DNA of 64,000 nt from Dendrolimus kikuchii (taxonomy: Eukaryota; Arthropoda; Insecta; Lepidoptera; Lasiocampidae): assembly GCA_019925095.2 (NCBI GenBank), contig CM034415.1:5985001-6049000 (forward strand), written 5' to 3'. Both the position numbers and the translations under genes were made by a program. Within the stretch, counting starts at the first letter, position 1, and every line of letters begins with the position of its first letter. This document shows, piece after piece, positions 1 to 12,300 of the stretch. The notes below the pieces were generated by a model, which worked only from the letters and a program-made list of their open reading frames with translations, was not told the DNA's origin and did no database searches.

Positions 1-240
1 CTTATGGGAGGGTAAACCGCTTTGTTACGTAACGCGTTACGGCGCCAGTCTGTCTGGCTTCCCTTTCTCTCACGCATACGGCAGCGGTAGGCAGGCTCCT
101 CCTCTCTCACTCTAACCCACAGCGCTAGCCGTATTTCGGTAATTAGATTAAATAATGATACTAATGATGTACATACAAAAAATTCTAATGTACTTTATAA
201 TCAATAAAAGATTTTATTAATAAATAACCTTTCCTTACGA

Positions 241-490
241 CGGCCTCTGTGGTCGAGCGGGCTAAGCCTTTGCCGGCGTACCTCACTGCAACGCAGAGGT
301 TCCGGGTTCGATTCCTGGTATATAGTAAATTTCGGAAACGTATTTTCTCCGTTATTTACTATGGTCTGGGTGTCTGGGATCGGCCCCAGAGTAGTCCGTT
401 ATATATTACCCATAACACAAGCGTAAATTGCTTAATTTGGGGATATACAATGTGTGTGTTCGTCTGCCGATTATTATTATTATTTCCTTA
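241..490 (+). mobile_element. tRNA-derived SINE, family A
   Basis: Starts cggcctctgtggtcgagcgg (A-box-like), contains ggttccgggttcgattcctg (B box GGTTCGATTCC), has a body with ggtctgggtgtctgggatcg, and ends in an ATT repeat tail. Near-identical copy at 52867-53115. Confidence 0.8.
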
Positions 491-1050
491 CATTATCATA
501 TTAATATGCATAAAATTTAAGTAATAACCTAAGCGTTTCTCAAGTTAAACAATTTGAATATTAAATAGTTCAACTTAGATTAGTTTAAGTTATTACTTCT
601 GTCAGGTTTCCCGAGACTCACACGTTTGTTTTTTTATTTTTTTATTTAAATCATAAACTTAACAAAATATTTATACTGTTAATTCGAAGTAGCTATATAT
701 TATTATTTACAAATTAAATAGATATAAAATTAAATTCATAAAATATTCGAGTCGTTTTAGTATTACGCCAAAAGGAGGGTTTGCACTGAAAACCAGCGTT
801 GTGTCGGATACTATATCGGCACAGCAATAAGCTGAGTGCAAACCTTGCTGAAAATGCGGCGTACAAACTCTCAAAATCTGTTTTTATTTTTAAAATACAT
901 GTCAGCAATGTAAGTACGTCGCCATTTCTTCAAATAATTTTTTTTTTCTTTGATTAGTATAATTAGAATGACTTAAAAATAGGGTTAGCGGGTAGCTTTG
1001 TTAGCGATAAAGTAAAATTGCCATAATTATATAATTGCTCCAATCCGCAG

Positions 1051-1148
1051 ATGGCGTACTTTGGGACGTGAATGCGGGCAAGGAGATCCACAAGTTCGAC
1101 AAGTTCAATCAAACTCACAGCGGCGTGTTCCACCCCAATGGCTTGGAA
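1051..1148 (+). CDS. DCAF1: DCAF1 exon A (WD40 blade)
   Basis: The acceptor is ...caatccgcag and the donor GTAAGT. The exon begins with two bases of a split codon and reads [18 protein letters not shown], then GVFHPNGLE. This closely matches the vertebrate family pattern (LWDLRSAQAIHKFDKF in my memory of human DCAF1). It ends in phase 0. Confidence 0.93.
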
Positions 1149-3332
1149 GTAAGTATATGTTTGTTGTCAGAAACTGTAATGTCTAACAATAATATACTTT
1201 CATCAGTTTTAACTACTATTTGTATTATTAATATTATTTAAATTAGGACATTGTTCGTTATTATATATATTTTTTAGAGGAGTAGTGTCTGTGGTCTCAC
1301 GCACGCCCACAAACTATAAACACAGTAAACACCACGTATCAGCGTCTATCTATCTATCTATCATTTAAGAGCTATGCTCTTGTCGGTGGAGCCTCCTCCA
1401 ATCTTCTCTATTATGGGCCAGTTGTTTTACTTCTATGTAAGACACGACACCCACTTTTTCTTTTATTTGATCCGTGAATGAATGGAGGGATGAAAGTCAC
1501 GTGACAAAAAGAATGTTATACTACAAGATCGATGGGTACAAATTTAAAGGTAGACCAAAAAAAAGATGGATGGATTGTGTGAAGGATGACATGATGATAT
1601 GCGGTTTGACAGAAGAGGTATGTCAGAATAGAAGAGTGTGGAAGGAAAAGACATATTGTGCCGACCCCAAGTAATTGGGATATGGTGAAAGAAAAGAGAG
1701 AGAATGCTTGGTCTTCCCTTCCCTCTCCTTACTTCCACTTTGCCTTCGATTAACGTGCATAAGAAGGTGTCGTGTCGTAACAAATGGCCAAACATCTTCC
1801 CCTTTCTTTCCTCCAGAGTCTTTAAAATTGTGCGTTTCTCCTTTACTATATCCAGTACTTCTTCATTCGTCTTCTTTTCTTTCCAACTTATTCTCTTCAC
1901 GCGTCTCCAACACCACATCATCGTAACATCGTACATGACGTATCAGCGTACATGATTAATATATAAGATGTATAGATAGAGATAGTCGTGGTAGCGTAAT
2001 GGCTAGCGCACGCGTCCATAACTCAAAGGGCGTGGGTTCGATCCTGGTCGGAACGCATGCGCACCACTTAGTCAGTTTTCTGATCTAATGTGCATATTGT
2101 TACAATTACAAGGTGATGTCAGGAGCCTTAAGAACAGACGAGCGTGCATGACAAGAGTTATGAATGTCAAAGAAGCAAGTGAGGTGTGTAAGAATAGGCC
2201 TAAATGGCGCTCTGTTGTTCGTGCCTACCCCGCAAGGGAACTGGCGTGAAGTTATGTATGTATGTTACAATTACCACGTGCTAACAACGGTGAAGGAAAA
2301 CATCGGGATGGAACCTGTACATCGAGATAACCGATGTGTCAAACCTACCAAGCCGCCTTGGACAAGCGTGGCGGGTATATTGTCCGTTCCCCCTAAAATG
2401 GGAGGCCCGAGCCCAGCAGTGGGACATTTACGGGCTGATATTACAGGTAGAGATAGATTATACACCAATACAAAAATGAACTTAAAGACTAAAATTATAT
2501 CTAGTTTAACTCAGTATTAATATTTGTCTTTATTACAACAATATAATGATTTATTAATAATATAATGTACTAGAGTTTACCCCGCGGCTCCGCCGCGGGT
2601 CAACCTCTAGTGCGTATCTCTTGTTTAAAAAGCAAGTGGTACAGGTTACATTGTATTAAATTTGTATGTATTTGCCCCCGAAAGATTCATTTCATTTTAT
2701 ATCGCAAACTATACCACCCCGTCTATATGTAAACTACATAAATGACAAAACTTGACAAAAATGACAAAATAGATAACATGGACCAAGTGGACCAAGTGGA
2801 CCAAGTGGACCAAGTGGACCAAGTGGACCAAGTGGACCAAGTGGACCAAGTGGACCAAGTGGACCAAGTGGACCAAGTGGACCAAGTGGACCAAGTGGAC
2901 CAAGTGGGCCAAGTGGACCAAGTGGACCAAGTGGACCAAGTGGACCAAGTGGACCAAGTGGACCAAGTGGACCAAGTGGACCAAGTGGACCAAGTGGACC
3001 CAGTGGACCCAGTGGACAAAATCACAAAACCTGTTCTAGTTTCCGGGATAAACTTTACATAAGTCTATCCCAAAATTTATCCCATTATCCGGGATAAAAA
3101 GTATCCCTTGGGCACTCTCGGTATTCAAATTATATATGTACCGAGTTTCAGCCAAATCGGTCCAATAGTCTTTCCATAAAAGGATAACAAACAAAAAGAC
3201 AAATATACTTTTATCCCGGAAACTATCCCATTTTCCGGGATAAAAAGTATCCTATGTTCATTCTCGGCATCGAAAATATATATATACTGAGTTTCAGCCA
3301 AATCGGTTCAGTAATTTTTACGTGAAAACGGA

Positions 3333-3365
<33 letters not shown>

Positions 3366-6300
3366 GTTACTTTCGCATTTATAATATTAATAGGGATAGT
3401 TTGCCGTGACGTCGCTCTAGGGTCAAGCGGATGATCAGCGTTGGTTTAACAGATCGATATTTTTGCTGAGCTTGATCCAATTTTTAGGACTTAATATGTA
3501 CGTACATCTTCAGATACTTTGTGGTTGTTTTCTCTTTTTTTATTGTATTTAATTTTTACTTTTAATGTGTTTGTTGTATATGTCCTAAAAATAAACTTGT
3601 TTTCTTTCTTTCTTTCTTTCTTCAAATTGCAGCGCCACTTAAGACGATCTCTAGGATTAGGATTGGTAGCACGTTTGGTGTTACAAATGTCCATAGGCGA
3701 CGGTGACCGCTTACCATCAGGTGGACCGTCTGCCTGTCTGCTCAACGCGTGCAATAAAAATATCGAAGATATATTAAATTGACAGAGTTTACTTATGATG
3801 TTGCTCATGTTTCAGGTAATATCGAACACCGAAGTATGGGATCTCAGGACGTTCCATCTGCTAAGGACAGTGCCGACGCTGGACAAGTCTGAGGTGAGTA
3901 TACTTATTTATTTCAATTAATATTAACCACAAACTCTTCCACGCTTTATCGTGAACATAATATATTCCCATATACATAAACTAGCTATACCAACGAAACT
4001 TCTCTCATATTGCCGTGACAGCTGTTCGTTCATTAATTACAGCACATATAAATTTGACTACATACATTCGTCTATCACAGGGTAACGAACGACATAATTT
4101 AACTCGGGTTATAAGCCAGCACTATGTCGAGTTTCATTCATATACCGTCCAGTAGTTTCCAAAAAAGATGCGATCGCAGCGCCATCTTTTTCGGTTTTGT
4201 CGTCTATCCCACGGGAATCTTTCATTTTATCGGGCTAAAAAGTATCCTAAGTTACGCCCCAGGATATAAGCTAGCTCTATATCGCATTTCATTCAAATCT
4301 ATTCAGTAGTTTTCACGTGATGCTCTAATAGACAGACAAAAATTCTAAAAATTGCATTTTTCGAACCTTCTGGTCCGAGTCCCCCCCTCGAATTTATTCA
4401 CACTCTTAAACGCATTGTACAAACTCAATACAAATTCATTATAGTATAGATTTGTATTTCGACACTAAACAAGCTAGCTGTGTCGAGTTTCATTTAAATC
4501 ATCGAATTTATACATGATACTTTTTAACGGACAGATAGACAGACAAAAATTCCGAAAGCTGCATTTTCTGATTTCTTTTTATACATACATACATAACTTC
4601 ACGCCAGTTCCCTTGCGGGGTAGGCACGAACAACAGCGCCATTTAGGCTTATTCTTACACACCTCACTTGCTTCTTTGATATCCATAACATTTCTTTTTA
4701 TCATTTTTAAAATCGGTCTACAAACTGCATGTCCCAGATGTATATATGTCATCTAAGCACTGTTTGCTACAACTATATTAATTCTTCGAAAAGTAATTGT
4801 TTAACATATTTCTGTATAAAATTTATAAAAAAAAAAGTTTGAGTTAATCAATTTTAAACTAGACGTGTTGCTGGGGAGTTTCTTGCCACTTCTTCTCCTT
4901 AACAGCAATAACACCTTGCGAAGCGGTGTATACAGATAGACTAGGAAGTAAAATTAAATTTTAACTTATATGTATGACCTTCAAAAAGTGTTCTCCAGGG
5001 GAACTCATTTTGAATAGAAACTTTTGAATTTGAATTTATTATTAGTATAAATAGATGTAGGGGTATGTATCTCCTTTGGTGTGAATTGTATTCTATGAAC
5101 AGGTTATATTCAACCCGACGTGTTCCGCGTTGTACGCGGTGTTCTCGGACCAGGATCCCGAAGAGAGAAGTCAGTTCGATACCAGCTTCAAAACTTTGGA
5201 CCCCTACGACTATTCTAGCATAGGTGAGTCACACGAAAGAAAGAAAGAAAAAAATATTTGCAGAAATTAATTGAACTTTAACACAGCGTCTAAATTGTAG
5301 GCTTTTGACTGACGTTAATCGTTGGAATTATTTCGCAAATTGCATTTTTTTATTTATTGCTTGAATTCAGCAGACAGGCAGACGGCCCACTCGATGGAAA
5401 GCGGTTACCATCGCCTATGGACATTTGCAACACCAAAGGTGCTACAAATGCGCTGCTGCTCTCTAAAGGGAGCCTGGAACCTAGTTATTAATGCCGGAAC
5501 ACAACTCAAGGTTGTTATGGCGGCATACTCTAGACCAGGGGTGGTAGTCATCCAGTCGGGCAAATACCCTACCAAGTGGCTGTGGGGTTTTTTGTCGCCT
5601 TTTATGGCAGGTCGCCGGGTCGCAGGAAATTGTACTCTTTCTCCGTTCCTGCACGCATTTAGACCCATTTCAAAATACATTTATGATATTCAACACAAAT
5701 ATGCAATACTTCATTAAAATCAAAATATTCTATGGCTATTCTACAATTTTAATCAATATTATACATTGTTGAGTTCATATTTAAGCTATATTAAGTTCCA
5801 TTGATAGACAGTCGCAAAATATAGGTAAACACGTGTTTCATTCATTTGTAATCCTGTTACAAGTCAAATTAATAGTGAACATTAATACACCCATCATACA
5901 TTAAAAAAAAAAAACCGCTTAGTGAAATATTTTTGTTCAAATGGCCGCCAAAACAGCTTTATTCATTCTTTTCCATTCCAAGAATGAGCATGAAGTTTGT
6001 TGCATAATACACCGTTTCAAAATTATTTTAAACAAACACTTTTTCAAAGTACTTTTAATATGAATTTCAACGTACTGTTCCAAACTTCTTAATTTAACAT
6101 GAAGTTTGACACATAATACATTTTCCAAAATTATTTTTTTAACATCAAATTTAACATAGTGCATTGTTCCAAAGATCTTTCTTAACATGAAGTTTGGCGC
6201 ATATTGCACTGTTCCAAAGTTCTTTTTTAACATGAAGTTTGACGGATATTGCACTGTTCCAAAGTTCTTTTTTAACATGAAGTTTGGCGCATATTGCACT

Positions 6301-9300
6301 GTTCCAAAGTTCTTTCTTTAAATCCGCAGCGACGATAGACGTGAAACGCAACATATATTCGTTGGGCGTGTCTAAGTACGGCACCCAGATATCTTTGGTC
6401 GAGAACATGGGCGAGTATGATCAGATGCAAGAGTCCTGCGTAAAGGTCTACGACGTGGGCAGGAAGAGGGACCACGACGATGATAATGTGAGTTTGTTTA
6501 TCATTTTTTCATTTCTCATATGCTGAAAATCGTACTCTTCGTCCGTGAGAAACGATTTTGCCTGCTGTCAAAAAATTTAAAAACTGCAATAATACATGCG
6601 ACTCATGTCCCAACTTTTTTTATCGCCACTGTTAAATCGCAGCATAAACAACATAATATACATTACAAAGAAACTAAGTGAATATAGTGTAGACAACTGC
6701 ACAGCAAAACAAAGAAAAGTCGCAACCAACCTGATTTGAAGTACCTATCTAATACGTATGAATGACATGTAGGCAACCTGAAAAAACGTATTTGTTATTG
6801 TATTACAGCGATGGTTGTCTCTATATCGCAATTGCAGCGCCATCTTTCTTGCTAATCTGTTTATTTTGAGGAAATTACGTCTTTTATCGGGATATAATGC
6901 ATCCTAAATGTTAACTCGGGTTATAAGCCAGCACTATGACGAGTTCAATTTATATACGTTCAGTAGTTTCCCTAAAAGATGCGATCACAGCGCCATCTTT
7001 TTCGCTATTTTCGTCTATCCCACGGAAACAACTTCATTTATCGGGATAAAAACTATCCTAAGTTACGCATCGGGATATAAGCTAGCTCAAGTTTCATTTC
7101 AATCCGTTCAGTACTTTCACGTAATGTTCTAACAGACAGACAAAAAAATCTACAAATTGCATTTTTGGAATCTTCTGGTCCGTATTATCCCTCGTGATTT
7201 TTTTGACATCTTTAAACGCACTGTACAAACTCGAACCATTTACAGATTTATTATAGCATAGATTAACCTGTACGACGGAACCACCACAAATTTGTTGCCA
7301 AAATTGTCACACACGACTCATTGGGAAGTCCCAAAATTTGTGGTCAAATACAGATAATTGAAATGACCGTTTGTACAATCCCCAATGTTGGGATTGCACC
7401 TAAGCGGACTGTATTATTGCGAATTGTTTGCGAAAAACGGTTAGTTGGCCAGTGAGAATAAATCTTACAACGAGTAGGTCAACTCAGCTTGCAAAGATCG
7501 GGTTCGAGTCCACTGGTCGGCGCCGACTCCTTTCTTCGTGAACACAATTTTGTTTAAAACGAGTAATTTCACAACACTCGTGACGACGATGCAGCACTGA
7601 TGCACTGGTTGGCGACAATTGCGAGTCTCTTATGAGGTGGATTTAACAACGAATGACTTCGAAATATGTCCGTACACGAGGAGCGCAGCGAGTGACTCGC
7701 CGCAATTTCTACCCTCACTGGCTCACGCGTCAAATAATAGTACATTATGGTACTAGTGTGTAACATTGGTGATTACCGGCGAGGCGCCATTGAGACTCGA
7801 GCCGTAGGCGAGGGTCTTAAGAGAGCCGAGGACGGTAATCATCAATACACACGTGTATCATACGACGTTTTTCAACACACTTGTGAATAAAATAACAACA
7901 AAAACTCATTTTATTTAGTAGATAAAAAAAAGTTATATATAAGTGAAAGTTTTATTTATTAAACACGTACTAGTTAAAATTATCTATTTAAATAAGAAGT
8001 AGCATGAAATGAGCAAGCAATAGGAACATTAATTTATTTGTTCTATAGAACACGATCTTTTTTTTGAATAAAAACTTTTTTAAGAACAAAGCAACTCAAC
8101 CAATAAAATTTTACAAAAAATCTATAACTCACTAGTGAGTTTTAATGTTTTTTAGTCACAGTTTGATTACGGGTGTCATTCTGTGCCTAATTGCGGTGAC
8201 CATAGAGCCACTTTATGAGCAAGTGTGTTGAAAAAATATATACTAATCTAATTCAAACAAAATTGTCGCTAATTTATCAAATACAAAATGAACTTGAACT
8301 GTTTAATGTTATTTAATGCTAATTTATATTAAACTAGTAATAAAGGAAACGGTTTGTACACCGTTGAACTGATGCATTCTCCCTCTAACTACATAGAATT
8401 TGTATTAGAATAAAAGACACGATATAATTCTCTCGGTTTTGGCGCGGCAATTTTGATGGCAGCGGGCAGCTTGTGGAGAAAAATAATATTAAATTTGGCC
8501 CTTATAGAAGATTAAACGCTTTGTTATTGAAGGAGGAGGACGACGAAGAGGACTGCGCCGGCGGCTCCGAGAACGACGACGGCTCGGACTCCGGCTCCGA
8601 CAACGAGGACGACGGTGAGCGCCTCCCTTTACCATTGCCCGGCCCATCGAATCAATATACCGAAGTTTATTTATTTATTTTGTACTAGCTGCGCCCCGCG
8701 GTTTCACTCGCGTGGTGATGGAAAATCGTTATATTTTGCATAAGTATAATTCAGAGGGCTCAAAATTACATCCTGAAGCAAATTGCCAACTGTCCCTGGT
8801 TTATAAAAACCTCGGAGGTCCACGAACACCTGAACGTCAGAACAGTTAAAGAAGAAATAAGGACCTGGTGTTCTAAATACAGGACAAGACTTTTTAACCA
8901 TCCCAACCAACTAGCGGTACAACTCACAATCCCGGAGTCCTTAAGGAGACTCAAGAGGCGGCCAATCTAAGACGTCGCCGCTGAATCGTGGAAAGGTCCT
9001 GATGGGGATCTTGCACCAAATGCAAAACAGCACACAACACATCTGCTCATAGTCTGGCTGACTGATTGCAAGATGCCCCCTTAAAAAAAAAAAATTTTTT
9101 TTGGATAATTCACACTATATCTTTATAAGTGTGTTATTCTGGTGTGTAAGCTATATTATTGTAAAGTTTCATCAAAATCCGTTCAGTAGTTTTTACGTGA
9201 ATGAGTAACAAACATACATCCATACGTTCTTACAAACTTTCACGTTTATAATATTTATTATAGAGATTACGTAAGTTCAGCAGACAGTCAGATGGCCCAC

Positions 9301-12300
9301 CTGATGCAAAGCGGTTACCATCGCCTATGGACATTTTAGCACCGAAGGTGTTACCAACGCGCTGCCGCTCTCTCAACCGAGACTGGTATCAATCAAGGCT
9401 ATTATGGCGGCACACTCTAAAACAGGGGTCGCCAAATGGCTAACGGCGCGAAAAAAGTCATTTTTCACATTGATATGTAAAAAAATACTTTTGTATTTCC
9501 GTAATTACATTTATTTAATAAAAAAAAATCTATACATTGTTGTGCGGACCGCGATGGTCATTTCATTTCTTAAAACGGACCCCGAGCGAAACTAATTGGT
9601 GACACCTGCTCTAAACCATGGGGTGGTAGCCATCGAGACGGACTGGCTGTGGGTTGTTTACGAAAGGCAGCGCCATTGTAAAAAAATGTATTATTACTCA
9701 GTTCCTGCCCGGATAAAGAGATGTTTTAGAAAAGTAAAATATACTTCAATGAACAATATAGAATTGTCTATATATTTTTCGCGACAGTTCGACATGTCAA
9801 TTCTGTAGTCATGTGACATCACACACCAGTGTCAAGTCGATATCGATGTTTTTTCGGTACGCAACAAAATGAGAGTACAATTATAATTATTACCTCCATT
9901 TTATTTCAAATTACATTTTCATACACAGCCCTATGCATGATCTGATTGACAGAATATTTATAAAAATATTTTTTCTTTCAATGTCACGATTTTAGTTAGA
10001 TAGATAATAACTCTTTATTCTACACATAAACAAACAAAAGTGGAAAAATACAAAAGATAGTACAACGGGCGACCATAGCACTAGAAAGCGATCTCTTCGA
10101 GACAACCCAATTTTATTAATACTTTTCGGGCTGTGTAATTCTCGTGCTTGAATAGATTGTAGTTTTTTTATATTTTAACTGTTAAAATGAGTTTGTGTTA
10201 TTTGGCACTGGCACCTCAGATGTCAAGTTATATTTAAATTTATTTTTGACACCACTTTTTTACTTATATCCTCTCGTGTCTGTTGTGTAAATCGTGTAAT
10301 ATTAAGTTTATTTAATATATTTATATTAAACATTTACAACATTTAAAATAATGACCAGAAAATATTATCTATCGTTGGAATATACTTAAACATATGTATA
10401 TATTCATTATTCATCTATAAACATTTATATACTTTGTAAAGATATCATTTGCATGGTATGTATATTAAAAAAAATATACGACCACGTTTCTGAATATCGC
10501 AAAAAGCTCGAGCCTATCTCACTTCGCCGGAATGCTCAACTTACTATATCGTATACTGTTTATACCTTATACCCCTCCTTATCTTAAGGAATGTTTCAAC
10601 TTCCTTCATACATCACATACACTCAATTTGCGCTCCACTAATAATCTCCTGTTAATGGCACCTGCACACTCTTCAACATTTTATTCCAACTCCTTCGCCA
10701 TGCAGGCTGTCTTACTTTGGAACTCTTTGCCCACTGATGTCAGAAAAGCTAAATCTTTTGACATATTTAAAAATTCACTTAGGAATCATTATGTAAGTCT
10801 TACGCAATAATGTATGTGCTAGTTTACAATAGACTGTAATCTGCTGTCCATGTATGTCATATTTTTCTTTTTTCCTTTTCTTTGTTGTATAATAATTACA
10901 GATAATTTAAGAATTTCCTTTGAGTCAGGTTGCCTGGAAGAGATCGTTTTTAGCGATAAGGCCGCCTTTTGTTTTACCAAATAACTATTGTCTTGTTCTA
11001 CATTTTTTTGTAATTTTTGTTTTGGTGAACAATAAAGTGTTGTCTATGTCTATTAAGTATATATCTATTTAATATATTTAAAGTCTGTATATATAATATT
11101 TGTGTACATATTACTAAAATGTAAGTAGTCATAGTATAGTTTGCGTATACCACCATCACCATTAGCATCTCAATTCACTCCCAGGGTTTTCTGGAAGAGA
11201 TAGCTTTTTAGCGATAAGACCGCCCTTTGTGCATAATGAGACATAGTTTTAGTCTGTAAGTTCTTTTTTTGTATTGGTGTACAATAAAGTGTTATCAATC
11301 AATTAATCAATATATATCATTTAAATCGTTTATTTAAATATAACACACATTAGGCCACTACCGATCCTAAATTATCTACACTTACGAAGTTAATACAAAA
11401 TTATTACACAAGCAACAATGTGAGCGAGATCGATATCATGGTCGATGCCGATACATGCAGCACTAAGACTAGATATGTATGGATGTATGTGTTAAGTGAT
11501 GGTGTATTCGTCCCGTTAGCGAGCAACCTGCTGCGCAACGCGGTGATGGGGCTGGCGGAGGGGGGCTCCTCGAACGACTCCTCGCACGACGACAACGACG
11601 AGCCGAGGCCGCCGCGCAGGCGCCTCAGGCCTAGGAGACGGGTGAGACAGCACTATTATTATCACTCCTTCTCTTTCTTAGGCGTCGTCTTAACTGGCAA
11701 GGATCGTACGATGATACGATGAATTCACACACAGATTTCTTAAGTGTCCTAATTGAAGCTCGGAATATTCGTACGATGTCTCTACATTTAATCATTTCTT
11801 GATGTGAGATTGCAAAATATTTGAGGAGTCTCAGGACTGTTATCAGCTGTGACAAGGATGGGGGAGGGGACAAAAAATTACGAAATTCGTGTGACGTAAT
11901 TTGTTGATGGCCCTTTCTGAAAAACACTGTAATGATTAAAGTTGTTTTCTTTTTTTTCGCCCCATTTCCGTCGCATTCAAGACATAGAAATTGTTGCGGA
12001 CAGAGAGCACCCCCGACGCCCATAGCTGGCACAGTTAGCAGCTAGGCGTCGGACGGAACATGGCCATATAAGAAGCGGCCTTGAAGGCCGGAATTTGTAC
12101 ATAAGAGCACTTAATCGCACTACTCTCTCTCTGCCATTCTGCATTATATTCTCTGTTACTCGTCTACGTATAGTTTTAAATTAATTGTAAATATCAAATA
12201 ATAAGTCGTATAGTCCAGTCATCGACTTTTATTTGGAAGAAGCAACTGCCACCAAAAGAAATGATGGTGTGTAATTTCGCCAATACAACAAATACTTTAG

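Larger units (their letters stand above)
1149..3815 (+). other. DCAF1: DCAF1 intron with repeats
   Basis: Contains opposed LINE fragments (1470-1936), SINE B with nested LINE, the minisatellite block, a J tail and a reverse D repeat. A (ctat)n run lies at 1348-1363. No other gene seen. Confidence 0.8.

Noticed and set aside
1986..2060. Genuine tRNA gene
   Set aside because: It is the head of SINE B with a shared body downstream in other copies.
2781..3016. CRISPR-like array
   Set aside because: Units are contiguous 9-mers with no spacers, in a eukaryotic intron.
2709..3062. Long ORFs in three frames with Met-Val-His-Leu, Trp-Ser-Thr and Asp-Gln-Val repeats
   Set aside because: By-product of a 9-bp tandem repeat, a multiple of three; no unique flanking protein.
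5937..6408. - strand ORF with [13 protein letters not shown] repeats
   Set aside because: Translation of the 45-bp tandem repeat opposite DCAF1 exon D.
7440..7530. tRNA-like segment with gggttcgagtcc
   Set aside because: A perfect B box but no cloverleaf or convincing A box; probably a SINE relic.
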